From the NCBI RefSeq assembly GCF_946151075.1, contig NZ_CAMGZB010000001.1, positions 1,602,001 to 1,666,000 of the forward strand: 64,000 bases of DNA. The letters run 5' to 3'. The stretch comes from Neobacillus sp. Marseille-Q6967 (GTDB lineage Bacteria > Bacillota > Bacilli > Bacillales > Cytobacillaceae). Made by a program: the position numbers and the translations under genes. Positions 39,248 to 48,075 of this stretch are shown here, piece by piece; position 1 is the stretch's first letter; the number at the start of each line of letters is the position of its first letter. The notes below the pieces were generated by a model. That model was not told where the DNA came from. It made no database searches and saw only the letters and a list, made by a program, of their open reading frames with translations.

Positions 39248-39958
39248 GTGGAAAACATACTATCCATCGAAGGCTTAGCCAAATCGTTTACCCTTCACAA
39301 TTTAAATAAACAAATCAAAGCGATTAACAATATTGACTTGTTTATTAAAGAAGGCGAGTTTATCGGAATAACTGGAAAAAGCGGCAGCGGGAAATCTACA
39401 ATTCTACGATGTATTTATCGAACCTACTTACCAGAAGATGGTGCGATCTGGTACAACTCAACTCGATTTGGACCAATTAACTTAGCAACAGCTACTGAAC
39501 GAGAGATGGTTTACTTACGGAAGCACGAAATTGGTTATGTGTCACAGTTTCTAAACGTTATGCCTCGAACCTCCGCTAGAGAACTCGTCAAGCAATCAAT
39601 CATTGAAATGGGACATGACGAGGAAGTCGCAGAAATAGAAACGGTGAAAATGCTCGAGCATTTTGAATTGGACCGGGAACTATGGGACAGCTATCCAGCC
39701 ACTTTTTCAGGGGGAGAGAAGCTGCGGCTGAATATCGCAAGGGCGATGGTTAAGCGTCCACGGCTTCTGTTACTGGATGAACCAACTGCCAGCCTGGATG
39801 ATGCCTCGAAACAAAGGGTAAAAATGTTAATCGAACAGTTGATGAACGAAGGGACCACGATGCTGGGGATCTTTCATGATCTTGAATTTATGAAGGATTT
39901 GTGTGACCGGGAATACAATATCCAGGAGGGTAAATTCCTCACTTCGACAAAATTCTAA
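39248..39958 (+). CDS. phnL: C-P lyase ATPase PhnL
   Basis: A 236-residue ABC-type ATPase needed with PhnGHI for the nucleosidase reaction. Walker A GKSGSGKST, signature FSGGEKLR, Walker B LLLLDEPTASLD and IFHDLEF are intact, and the family region YVSQFLNVMPRTSARELV is present. GTG start with GGAGAAGG. Last gene of the enzyme block; a promoter with PhoP boxes for the transport genes follows. Confidence 0.93.
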   Translation: MENILSIEGLAKSFTLHNLNKQIKAINNIDLFIKEGEFIGITGKSGSGKSTILRCIYRTYLPEDGAIWYNSTRFGPINLATATEREMVYLRKHEIGYVSQFLNVMPRTSARELVKQSIIEMGHDEEVAEIETVKMLEHFELDRELWDSYPATFSGGEKLRLNIARAMVKRPRLLLLDEPTASLDDASKQRVKMLIEQLMNEGTTMLGIFHDLEFMKDLCDREYNIQEGKFLTSTKF

Positions 39959-39964
39959 ACATTC

Positions 39965-40029
39965 CTTACAATCTCTTAGCAAATTTAAAATATTAAATTT
40001 ACAGTCTATTAATATTCGATTTGTATAAT
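39965..40029 (+). promoter_or_regulatory. PhoP-type promoter of phnDCEE
   Basis: CTTACA/TTAGCA (39965, 39976) and TTTACA/TTAATA (39998, 40009) each have an 11-bp period; TATAAT at 40024-40029 is a perfect -10 nine bases after the last box. This is the layout of Bacillus PhoP-activated promoters, which lack a good -35. Confidence 0.75.
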
Positions 40030-40088
40030 TCAAGTAGCTTTAGAGTCTAACATCCTAAAAACGTGTATACATAGGAGGAGTTCTACCC

Positions 40089-41162
40089 ATGTTGAAAGCC
40101 TTGAAGAAAAAATTAATGAAAAGATCATTGTTAGTTTCTTTGTCCGCGTTAGCCATTTTTGCAGGAGGATGTTCTTCGCAGACAGAAGGTTCTGCCACAG
40201 GTAATGCAAATGATGACACGCTTACGATTGCCTGGCTTCCAAATGAATCAGGAGCAGATTTAGAAGCTGCCCGGGAAGAGATTGGCAAAGAACTTGAAGC
40301 AGCCACAGGCAAAAAGGTAGAACATAAGACGACAACGGATTACATTGTGGCGATCGAAGCGATTGCGAATGGTAATGCGGATATGGCGTTCTTAGGGGCG
40401 CAAGGCTATATTGAAGCCCATAATAAAAATGAGAACGTTCAGCCGCTTGTCGTACCGAGCGGTGAGTCTGGCACACTTGATGACGCTGTCTATTACAGCT
40501 GGCTTTCTGTTAATAAAGGTGATGAGGATGAGTACAAGGAAGGCGATACGTTCGCAATTGATAATATCGACGGGAAGAAATTCTCATTTGTTTCCAACAG
40601 CTCAACGTCTGGATTTAAAGTTCCGTCAACGGGAATTGTCGATTATTTCAGCAAAATGGATGAATTCAAAGATTTAAAAGCAGAAGATCTACTTGAAGGC
40701 GGTAAGGACAAGTTTTTCAGTGAAGTGCTTTATGGCGGATCTCACCAAGGCTCTGCAGTAAACTTGTTAACGGGTAAGGCAGATGTTGCCGCGTTCTGTG
40801 ATACATGTGTAGGAAATTATGTAGAACTTGCTGACGGTGAAGAAAACAGACCTGGAGCGGTTTACAAAGTAAAAGAGGATGCGGCTGAACCATTCAATAC
40901 ACTCACTGGAAAAGAATTTGCCATTATTTCTGTTACACCGGTTTTGAATGCACCATTTGTCGTTAACACAGAGAACGTCAATGAAGAGGATAAAAAGAAG
41001 ATTCTTAAAACGTTAACGAGTGATGCCATTGCTTCGAATCAAAAGGTATTTGTGCCGGCTGAATCCGAATTTTCAGGATTGTTCAGTAAGAAATCGGGTA
41101 ATGAACGTCTGTTAGAAGTAGAAGATCGTTTCTTTGATCCAATTAGAGAGTTGTCCAAATAA
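40089..41162 (+). CDS. phnD: Phosphonate-binding lipoprotein PhnD
   Basis: A 357-residue receptor of the phosphonate importer. Signal peptide with lipobox FAGGC. The PhnD fold shows LTIAWLPNESGADLEAAREE, TDYIVAIEAIANGNADMAFL GAQGYIEAH, and SFVSNSSTSGFKVPS, the phosphonate-binding Ser/Thr stretch. AGGAGG before ATG. First gene of phnDCEE, with its own PhoP-type promoter. It may bind 2-aminoethylphosphonate or a broader set. Confidence 0.94.
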   Translation: MLKALKKKLMKRSLLVSLSALAIFAGGCSSQTEGSATGNANDDTLTIAWLPNESGADLEAAREEIGKELEAATGKKVEHKTTTDYIVAIEAIANGNADMAFLGAQGYIEAHNKNENVQPLVVPSGESGTLDDAVYYSWLSVNKGDEDEYKEGDTFAIDNIDGKKFSFVSNSSTSGFKVPSTGIVDYFSKMDEFKDLKAEDLLEGGKDKFFSEVLYGGSHQGSAVNLLTGKADVAAFCDTCVGNYVELADGEENRPGAVYKVKEDAAEPFNTLTGKEFAIISVTPVLNAPFVVNTENVNEEDKKKILKTLTSDAIASNQKVFVPAESEFSGLFSKKSGNERLLEVEDRFFDPIRELSK

Positions 41163-41189
41163 CCTATTTTAATGCAAGGGGAGTTAACC

Positions 41190-41978
41190 ATGACTGTGCT
41201 ATTAGAGCTGAAAAATGTATCAAAAGAATATGGTAAAGATACAAAAGCACTATCAGATGTTAATTTCTCTGTCAAAGAAGGAGAGTTTGTTTCCATTATT
41301 GGTCCATCAGGAGCGGGGAAATCAACTCTCCTTCGCTGTATCAACCGAATGATTGATGCCAGCAGCGGAGAAATCATGTTTGATGGGATAAATGTGTGTA
41401 CGCTTGGTAAGTGGGATTTAAAAAAGGTAAGAACGAAAATCGGGATGATTTTTCAACACTACAACCTTGTGAAACGATTAAGTGCAATTGAAAATGTCCT
41501 TCATGGAAGACTTGGCTATAAGTCCACATTGGCTGGTGTATTGGGTTTTTATAATCAGCAAGAAAAGGAAAAAGCCCTTGAGCTCCTTGAAAGAGTAGGA
41601 CTCGGTGATCAGATTTATAAACGGGCCGACCAGCTGAGTGGCGGTCAAAAGCAGCGCGTGGGGATTGCAAGAGCATTAATACAGGGACCAAAAATGCTTT
41701 TGTGTGATGAGCCGATTGCTTCCCTTGATCCGAATTCATCCAAAATTATCATGGATCATCTAAAAAGTATCTCCTCTTCTTTTGGGATTACATGTCTTGT
41801 TAATCTTCATCAGGTAGATGTCGCCTTGAAATATTCAGACCGAATAATTGGGGTAAATAAGGGACGGGTTGTTTTTGATGGAGCACCAGGTGAGTTAACA
41901 GATGAGCTGATCCACGAAATTTACGGTTCCGAAGCAGGAGATCTAATCTTTGAACTGGGTGGTAGAAATGCAGGCTGA
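41190..41978 (+). CDS. phnC: Phosphonate ABC transporter ATPase PhnC
   Basis: A 262-residue ATPase. Walker A GPSGAGKST, signature LSGGQKQR, Walker B MLLCDEPIASLD and NLHQVDVAL fit PhnC; FQHYNLVKRLSAIENVLHGR is the PhnC-type Q-loop. AAGGGGAG precedes ATG 41190. The stop overlaps the first phnE gene by 11 bases. Confidence 0.94.
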   Translation: MTVLLELKNVSKEYGKDTKALSDVNFSVKEGEFVSIIGPSGAGKSTLLRCINRMIDASSGEIMFDGINVCTLGKWDLKKVRTKIGMIFQHYNLVKRLSAIENVLHGRLGYKSTLAGVLGFYNQQEKEKALELLERVGLGDQIYKRADQLSGGQKQRVGIARALIQGPKMLLCDEPIASLDPNSSKIIMDHLKSISSSFGITCLVNLHQVDVALKYSDRIIGVNKGRVVFDGAPGELTDELIHEIYGSEAGDLIFELGGRNAG

Positions 41979-42753
41979 TATTTTTTTAACCAAAAAGATT
42001 CGTTCCTTTTCCTTCATGGTCATTCTCGCAGGCATCACGTTGGTATCGGTCGTGATTACGGAGTTTAATTTCACAAAAGGTCTCTCCTCTGTTCCGGAGG
42101 CATTTGTTTGGTCATTTTCTAATTTTTATCCTGACGCGAATGCCTTAGACAGACTCCCTGATATCCTTGATAAACTTGTGCAGACCGTGTTGGTATCGAT
42201 TGCCGCAACAACGGTTGCATCGATCTTTGCCATGTTTTTTGCACTTGCCGGTTCAAGTGCGACTCAATTCAATTCCTTTTTGAGTAAAATCAGCAGATGG
42301 ATTGCAACAATATTTCGTAACATTGATATCTCCGCATGGGCGATGATTTTGCTCTTTTCATTTGGACAAAGTGCATTAACGGGATATTTTGCCTTGTTTT
42401 TTGGCTCGTTTGGTTTTCTGACAAGGGCTTTTATCGAAACCATTGACGAAGTTAGCAGCAGTTCTGTTGAGGCGTTACGAGCAACCGGAGCCGGATATTT
42501 TTCGATTATTTTTCAATCGGTGATTCCCTCTGCCATTCCACAGCTGATCAGCTGGATTTTATTTATGATTGAGACGAACATCCGCAATGCCACGCTTGTA
42601 GGGATTTTGACTGGTACCGGTATTGGGTTTGCATTTAACTTGTACTACAAGAATCTGGATTATAATACGGCAAGTCTTGTGGTCATTGTGATTATTGTGA
42701 CGATTTTTATGATTGAATGGGTATCAAACTACGTTAGAAGGGTGATTTTATAG
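41968..42753 (+). CDS. phnE: Phosphonate ABC transporter permease PhnE, first
   Basis: A 261-residue permease with about six helices. The coupling loop EVSSSSVEALRATGAGYFSI (EAA-type motif) and PQLISWILFMIETNIRNATL identify PhnE. The start at ATG 41968 lies inside phnC; the stop overlaps the second permease by one base. The two different PhnE proteins should form a heterodimer. Confidence 0.92.
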   Translation: MQADIFLTKKIRSFSFMVILAGITLVSVVITEFNFTKGLSSVPEAFVWSFSNFYPDANALDRLPDILDKLVQTVLVSIAATTVASIFAMFFALAGSSATQFNSFLSKISRWIATIFRNIDISAWAMILLFSFGQSALTGYFALFFGSFGFLTRAFIETIDEVSSSSVEALRATGAGYFSIIFQSVIPSAIPQLISWILFMIETNIRNATLVGILTGTGIGFAFNLYYKNLDYNTASLVVIVIIVTIFMIEWVSNYVRRVIL

Positions 42754-43610
42754 TGGAAATAAAATCGGTCGCTGCGGAAACAGGGGCGAGATTACAAACT
42801 AGGCGTCCCAAGTCAAAAAGAATAAGGCCTTTTAACAAAGCTTCTTTCGTTATCCAGCTAACTTTACTTTCTCTAGTAGGGTTAACTTTATATGGATTTT
42901 ACAGCTTTGACTATAAAGATATTAATTTTACAGAGGCCGTTGCATTGACGATTGAAAATGTGAAAACGATGTTCATCGAGCCGGTATTTAACCATTTCAC
43001 TTTTGGCGAGGCATTCTATCAAGTCATGGTCACACTTGGACTTGCGTTTTTGACGACATTATTTGGGGCAATCGTTGCTTTGTTTTTAGGGCTACTGGCT
43101 GCACAGAACTTAGCCAATAAAAAAGTAGCAGCAGTCATTAAATGTTTTGTGACGTTCATCCGGTCGGTACCCACTGTGCTATGGGTGTTAATTTTTGCTG
43201 TTGCGGCAGGGCTCGGAAGCGAAGCAGCTGTCATCGGAATGACGTTTCACTCTGTCGGCTATTTAATTAAAGCTTACTCGGAATCATTTGAAGAAATGGA
43301 TGAAGGTTTAATCGAAGCACTAAGAGCCAGCGGGGCCAATTGGTGGCAGATTGTCTTCCAGGCTGTCATTCCATCGACCATTACCTATTTAGTTTCTTGG
43401 ACGTTCTTACGCTTTGAAATTAACTTCGCTGTTGCTGTTGCCATGGGAGCTGCTGCCGGGGCAGGAGGAATCGGATTTGACATGTTCATGGCAAGCGGAT
43501 TCTATTACGATATCCGAGAAGTTGGTGTCATCACTTACTTCATCCTTGCACTTGCTATCTTACTAGAACTAGGAGCAACAAAAGTAAAACGAAACCTGAA
43601 AAATGTGTAG
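42753..43610 (+). CDS. phnE: Phosphonate ABC transporter permease PhnE, second
   Basis: A 285-residue permease, ~6 helices after a basic N-terminus. The EAA-type loop EEMDEGLIEALRASGANWWQ and ITYLVSWTFLRFEINFAVAV match the partner. GTG start coupled to the first phnE. Its stop lies in a dispersed repeat, and a T-poor hairpin then separates it from phnX. Confidence 0.92.
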   Translation: MEIKSVAAETGARLQTRRPKSKRIRPFNKASFVIQLTLLSLVGLTLYGFYSFDYKDINFTEAVALTIENVKTMFIEPVFNHFTFGEAFYQVMVTLGLAFLTTLFGAIVALFLGLLAAQNLANKKVAAVIKCFVTFIRSVPTVLWVLIFAVAAGLGSEAAVIGMTFHSVGYLIKAYSESFEEMDEGLIEALRASGANWWQIVFQAVIPSTITYLVSWTFLRFEINFAVAVAMGAAAGAGGIGFDMFMASGFYYDIREVGVITYFILALAILLELGATKVKRNLKNV

Positions 43611-43638
43611 TGACTGTCACCACCCGAATTTTGTCAAA
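43608..43638 (+). repeat. Dispersed repeat at the phnE stop codon
   Basis: TAGTGACTGTCACCACCCGA, ending TTTTGTCAAA; the TAG stop of phnE forms its first bases. Confidence 0.7.
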
Positions 43639-43647
43639 TCAATTGAA

Positions 43648-43683
43648 AACAAAAGGTGCTGTTATTAAGGTGCACCTTTTGTT
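43648..43683 (+). terminator. Hairpin between phnE and phnX
   Basis: AACAAAAGGTGC and GCACCTTTTGTT pair perfectly over 12 bp around 12 bases. No T-run follows, so it may weaken rather than stop transcription into phnX. Confidence 0.6.
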
Positions 43684-43732
43684 GAGCGATTTTAGTGAAT
43701 ACATTAAGGAGAGATATGGGAGTGTTATCAAG

Positions 43733-44566
43733 GTGAATAAAATCGAAGGTGTCATCTTAGATTGGGCTGGTACAACGGTTGATTTTGGCTGCTTTGCGCC
43801 CGTAAATGTATTTATCAACATTTTTAAGAATGCAGGCATTGATGTCACGATGGAAGAAGCAAGAACGCCAATGGGAATGCTCAAAATTGACCATATTCGT
43901 GCGATGCTTTCTATGCCGAGAATTTCATTCCTATGGAAGGAAAAGTTCGGAAGAGCGTTTGATGAACAGGATGTAGCACATCTTTATGCTGAATTCGAAC
44001 CTGCCCTCATGGCAACTTTAATCGATTACACGGACCCTATTCCAGGGGTTGTGGAGACGGTTCAATCTTTAAGGGAACAAGGGTTAAAAATAGGTTCGAC
44101 AACAGGCTATACACAATCGATGATGGATGTCGTTGTTCCTCATGCATTGGCGAAGGGCTATGAACCGGATTTTTATATTACCCCGGATGGAACCAAGTCA
44201 CTTGGAAGACCTTATCCTTATATGATCTATCGAAACATGGAAGCTTTGAAACTATCAGCAGCATGGAAGGTTGTCAAGGTGGGTGATACGGTTTCGGATA
44301 TTAAAGAGGGTTTAAACGCGGGTGTTTGGTCAGTTGGGGTTATCCTTGGCAGTTCTGAAATGGGATTAAGTTTTGCTGAATTTAACGCGTTATCAGAAGT
44401 GGAACAAAAAATCATTATTTCAAAAACGGAAAAAACTTTTATAGAAAATGGAGCGGATTTTACGATTAAATCTATGCGGGAGCTGCCGGAGCTAATCGAG
44501 TTGATCAACATTCTTCTTTCTGCAGGGAAGAGACCTCGAGGGAGTTCGATGGATCAATTCAATTAA
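43733..44566 (+). CDS. phnX: Phosphonoacetaldehyde hydrolase PhnX
   Basis: A 277-residue HAD-family hydrolase that splits phosphonoacetaldehyde into acetaldehyde and phosphate. Catalytic Asp in VILDWAGTTVDFG, Schiff-base Lys in MGMLKIDHIRAM, and KVGDTVSDIKEGLNAGVWSV bind Mg2+. I start at GTG 43733, where homology begins; the frame back to 43610 runs through a repeat and a hairpin. Its TGA-overlapping mini-frame (43716-43736) is discussed in findings. No phnW transaminase, the usual source of its substrate, is in the window. Confidence 0.92.
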   Translation: MNKIEGVILDWAGTTVDFGCFAPVNVFINIFKNAGIDVTMEEARTPMGMLKIDHIRAMLSMPRISFLWKEKFGRAFDEQDVAHLYAEFEPALMATLIDYTDPIPGVVETVQSLREQGLKIGSTTGYTQSMMDVVVPHALAKGYEPDFYITPDGTKSLGRPYPYMIYRNMEALKLSAAWKVVKVGDTVSDIKEGLNAGVWSVGVILGSSEMGLSFAEFNALSEVEQKIIISKTEKTFIENGADFTIKSMRELPELIELINILLSAGKRPRGSSMDQFN

Positions 44567-44584
44567 TTTTCGGAAAATTTGTCG

Positions 44585-44630
44585 AAAAGGCTGTATCATT
44601 CATAGATAAACGATACAAGCCTTTTTTATT
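44585..44630 (+). terminator. Terminator of phnX
   Basis: AAAAGGCT-GTATC and GATAC-AAGCCTTTTTT pair around an A/T-rich loop. Confidence 0.85.
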
Positions 44631-44722
44631 TGGAGAAATTTTTTCCGAATGTTTTGCTCTTTTAGTAAAAAAATAACAGTGAAGCATGCAAAAACTAAAC
44701 CAATTTAAAAAGGGTGATAGGA

Positions 44723-45169
44723 TTGAACGAAGCTATTCTGGATTTTACAGCGGATGATTTTCGCGAAGTATTTCGCCAATCAATTTTTGATTATTTACAC
44801 GAAAACGGAATCAATCTTTCCAGAATTGAAGATGTTTTTCCACGTTACGAAGAAAAACATATAGCTCATTCGATTAATATGGCTTTATCGATGGTGGTTG
44901 AACGTATAGTGGACAAATTATTACTCAGCCAAAACGTTTTAACGGAAGAAGAGATAGGTACCGAACTTGAAAGTGATTTTAGGATCGAGGTTAATCCTTC
45001 TACAGATAAACCAACTATAAACGCCAAATACAGCCTGAGGTATAAAAAGGAAAATCTTCATTTTACAATTGAATGTCAATTGGAGCTGGATGAATTTTAT
45101 GATAATGAGAAACTAACGAGTGTGATTGAGAACATAACTTCAGAAGTAGAAAAACAACTTTCGAAGTAG
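44723..45169 (+). CDS. Hypothetical acidic protein
   Basis: A 148-residue cytoplasmic protein starting at TTG 44723 (AGGGTG 6-7 bases upstream); GTG 44714 is too close to that site. The first half is helical (DDFREVFRQSIFDYLHENGI, then HSINMALSMVVERIVDKLLL) and the second half looks like a beta-sheet (NPSTDKPTINAKYSLRYKKE, then FTIECQLELDEFYD). I do not recognise the family. It lies between terminators, alone. Confidence 0.65.
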   Translation: MNEAILDFTADDFREVFRQSIFDYLHENGINLSRIEDVFPRYEEKHIAHSINMALSMVVERIVDKLLLSQNVLTEEEIGTELESDFRIEVNPSTDKPTINAKYSLRYKKENLHFTIECQLELDEFYDNEKLTSVIENITSEVEKQLSK

Positions 45170-45204
45170 GCTCCAGCGGGCTGTTACCACCCAAATGAAA
45201 ATAA

Positions 45205-45232
45205 AAAGGAGTTTGGATTACCAAACTCCTTT
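45205..45232. terminator. Bidirectional terminator
   Basis: AAAGGAGTTTGG and CCAAACTCCTTT pair perfectly around ATTA; TTTTTAT follows on the minus strand. It ends the gluconate operon. Confidence 0.9.
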
Positions 45233-45241
45233 CTGTTCCCA

Positions 45242-46645
45242 CTACTGCCAGTTGGTGTGAAAGACTCCTGCCATATCATTTCGTTCATAGGTATGGGCAC
45301 CGAAATAATCGCGTTGTGCTTGTAAAAGGCTGGCATTTGAATTGCCTGTCCGATAACTATCGTAATACGTAAGGGAAGCACTTAAACAAGGAAACGCAAT
45401 ACCAGACATAATTCCCTCACAGACAATATTACGTAATCCACTTTGATATTCTTTTAACTTTTTAGCAAAATAAGGGTCCATTAATAAATTGGCCAAATTA
45501 GGCTGTGCTTGATAGGTTTCTGCTATAACATTTAAAAATTCGGCTCGAATGATACAGCCGCCACGGAAAATAAGGGCAATATCCTTTAAAGGTAAGTCCC
45601 AGCCATAAAGTTCAGAGGACATTTTATATTGGGTAAATCCTTGCGCATAGGCACAAACTTTCCCCATATATAAGGCTTGTCTAATGTGCTCAACCCACAA
45701 CTTTTTATCTAAATTTTGCTGATCCAGTTCTGGGCCGGATAATATATTTTCTGCAACTACCCGTTCCTCTTTTAAAGCAGAAATGTAACGAGCAAACAAG
45801 GACTCCGTAATGATAGAGGAGGGGATTCCGTTATCGATTGCTTGAATGCTTGTCCATTTTCCTGTTCCTTTTTGTCCTGTTTTATCAAGAATGACATCGA
45901 TCAGCGGCAGTCCGGTGATTTCATCCTTTTTTCTTAAAATCTCCGCCGTGATTTCAATTAAATAACTATTCAATTCACCTTGATTCCAGTTTTCAAAGAT
46001 GTCGGCAATTTCATTAACGGATAAGCCTAATTTCTTCCTTAAAAAAGTATAGGCTTCCGCGATTAATTGCATATCTGCATATTCAATTCCGTTATGTACC
46101 ATTTTTACAAAGTGACCTGCCCCTTTTGGACCAATATACGTACAGCAAGGGTCATCTCCCACTTGTGCAGCTATCTTTATAAGAATAGGTGCAGCTTTTT
46201 CATAGACGTCTTTATCGCCGCCGGGCATAATGGAAGGTCCCTTTAACGCCCCGACTTCTCCGCCTGAAATACCAATCCCTAAATAACCGATCCCTCTAGA
46301 GTTCAGTTCATCATATCTACGTGCAGTATCTTCATAATGAGAGTTACCGCCGTCCATAATGACATCTCCTTCTTCAAGAAAGGGGACTAGTGAGCTGATC
46401 ACCGAATCAATTGCTTTGCCGGCAGTCACCATAACAAAAATTTTCCTCGGTGTTTCTAAGGACTGCACAAAATCTTGAATCTCATAGAAAGGAGTAATCG
46501 CTTGTCCATCAAGCTTTTCAACAAGTTGATCCGTTAAATTCCTCGTATAATTGTAGACAGCCACTTGTTCACCTTTACTAGCCATGTTTAAAGCAATATT
46601 GCTGCCCATCACTCCTAAACCAATAACACCAATTGTATTCATCAT
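45242..46645 (-). CDS. gntZ: 6-phosphogluconate dehydrogenase, decarboxylating (GntZ/GndA)
   Basis: A 467-residue enzyme converting 6-phosphogluconate to ribulose 5-phosphate with NADP+. Motifs: GVIGLGVMGSNIALNMASKG, IMDGGNSHYEDT, GISGGEVGALKGPSIMPGG, GHFVKMVHNGIEYADMQLIA (catalytic Lys/Asn) and the tail RTGNSNASLLQAQRDYFGAHTYER in part. AGGAG precedes paired ATG codons. Last gene of gntRKPZ, after a hairpin that may reduce its expression. It links gluconate uptake to the pentose phosphate pathway. Confidence 0.95.
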   Translation of the reverse strand: MMNTIGVIGLGVMGSNIALNMASKGEQVAVYNYTRNLTDQLVEKLDGQAITPFYEIQDFVQSLETPRKIFVMVTAGKAIDSVISSLVPFLEEGDVIMDGGNSHYEDTARRYDELNSRGIGYLGIGISGGEVGALKGPSIMPGGDKDVYEKAAPILIKIAAQVGDDPCCTYIGPKGAGHFVKMVHNGIEYADMQLIAEAYTFLRKKLGLSVNEIADIFENWNQGELNSYLIEITAEILRKKDEITGLPLIDVILDKTGQKGTGKWTSIQAIDNGIPSSIITESLFARYISALKEERVVAENILSGPELDQQNLDKKLWVEHIRQALYMGKVCAYAQGFTQYKMSSELYGWDLPLKDIALIFRGGCIIRAEFLNVIAETYQAQPNLANLLMDPYFAKKLKEYQSGLRNIVCEGIMSGIAFPCLSASLTYYDSYRTGNSNASLLQAQRDYFGAHTYERNDMAGVFHTNWQ

Positions 46646-46673
46646 TTTCTTCTCCTTTTATTCAAAAATAACA

Positions 46674-46702
46674 GGCAGTAAAACCACTCGGGTTTTACTG
46701 CC
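46674..46702 (-). terminator. Attenuating hairpin between gntP and gntZ
   Basis: GGCAGTAAAACC and GGTTTTACTGCC pair around ACTCG; on the minus strand TGTTATTTTTG follows, a broken T-run that suggests partial termination. Confidence 0.65.
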
Positions 46703-46711
46703 AGGAAAGAT

Positions 46712-48058
46712 TTAAACAAATAAGCTTAGTAGTAGAATAAATCCTAATCCAGCTACTGAAATAATTGTCTCAAGCAAGGTCCATGTGGCAAATGTTTCTT
46801 TCATGCTTAGACCAAAATACTCTTTAAACATCCAGAAACCAGCATCGTTAACGTGAGAGGCGACTACACTGCCTGCGCCTGTTGCAAGTACAACTAGAGC
46901 AAGGTTAACGTCGGTTTGTCCTAACATTGGAATCACTAAACCGGCTGTTGTTAAAGCAGCAACTGTCGCAGACCCTAAAGCAACTCGTAAGATCGCAGCA
47001 ATGATCCAGGCAAGCAGGATAGGTGATAAAGTAGTTCCTTTGAATAATTCGGCTACATAGTCACCTACACCGCCGTTGATTAATACTTGTTTGAAGGCTC
47101 CGCCGCCTCCGATAATTAAGAGCATCATTCCAATATGCAAAATCGCTTGTGTACAAGATTCCATGATATCTTTCATTGGAATCTTTCTTGCTATTCCCAT
47201 TGTATAGACAGCCACTAATAAAGAGATCAACATGGCAGTACCCGCATCACCAATAAAACGAATGGCTGCCAATAAACCATTATCTTCAAATCCCATTGTT
47301 TTTTGAAGAAGAGTAATAATGGTCGCGATTGACATTAATATAACAGGAAGTAAAGAGGTAAATACACTAATCCCAAATCCAGGTGTGTCTTCCAGCTTAA
47401 ATTCTTTTTGTTCGCCTAAAGAAGCAATATCACCCGATTTTGTAAATGATTCTGGTACCAATTTTTTAGCAAGTTTTGTGAATACAGGTCCCGCTAAGAT
47501 AACCGTTGGGACAGCAACAATGAAACCGTAAAGTAATACTTCACCAATGTTTGCACCAAACTCACCCGCAATAACGGTTGGTCCTGGGTGCGGCGGTAAG
47601 AAACCGTGAGTCACAGATAAAGCGGCTACCATCGGAATTCCGAGGTACAAGATCGAGATCTTTAATTGTCTAGAAATCGCAAATACGATTGGAATTAATA
47701 ATACTAATCCTACTTCGAAAAATAACGCGACACCGATAATAAAGGAGGCCACAACGACCGCCCATTGAATATTCTTTTCTCCAAATTTTTCTACAAGGGT
47801 CATAGCAATTCGCTGCGCGCCCCCTGAATCGGCGATTAACTTACCTAACATCGCTCCAAGTCCAAAGATGAGCGCTAAGTGGCCAAGTGTTCCTCCTAAT
47901 CCTGCTTCAATGGTTTTGACAATTTCCTCTAATGGCATTCCAAGTGCTAAAGCAACGCCGAAAGATACAATAATTAATGATATAAATGTGTTTAACTTAA
48001 AGCCCATGATTAAAATTAATAATGCAATAATTCCTATTGCTACTATAACTAATGGCAT
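46712..48058 (-). CDS. gntP: Gluconate permease GntP
   Basis: A 448-residue GntP-family H+ symporter with 12-14 helices. Typical stretches: LGGTLGHLALIFGLGAMLGK LIADSGGAQRIA, GFLPPHPGPTVIAGEFGANI, and SGGGGAFKQVL-like IIGGGGAFKQVLINGGVGDY. GGAGG lies before ATG. It lies between gntK and gntZ as in B. subtilis. Confidence 0.95.
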   Translation of the reverse strand: MPLVIVAIGIIALLILIMGFKLNTFISLIIVSFGVALALGMPLEEIVKTIEAGLGGTLGHLALIFGLGAMLGKLIADSGGAQRIAMTLVEKFGEKNIQWAVVVASFIIGVALFFEVGLVLLIPIVFAISRQLKISILYLGIPMVAALSVTHGFLPPHPGPTVIAGEFGANIGEVLLYGFIVAVPTVILAGPVFTKLAKKLVPESFTKSGDIASLGEQKEFKLEDTPGFGISVFTSLLPVILMSIATIITLLQKTMGFEDNGLLAAIRFIGDAGTAMLISLLVAVYTMGIARKIPMKDIMESCTQAILHIGMMLLIIGGGGAFKQVLINGGVGDYVAELFKGTTLSPILLAWIIAAILRVALGSATVAALTTAGLVIPMLGQTDVNLALVVLATGAGSVVASHVNDAGFWMFKEYFGLSMKETFATWTLLETIISVAGLGFILLLSLFV

Positions 48059-48075
48059 TTTACTTCCTCCTAAGT

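Noticed and set aside
43610..43732. Extended N-terminus of PhnX
   Set aside because: The frame is open back to 43610 but translates a dispersed repeat and a hairpin; family homology starts at GTG 43733.
44566..44587. Further copy of the dispersed repeat after phnX
   Set aside because: Only the tail (ATTTGTCGAAA) matches, too little to claim a copy.
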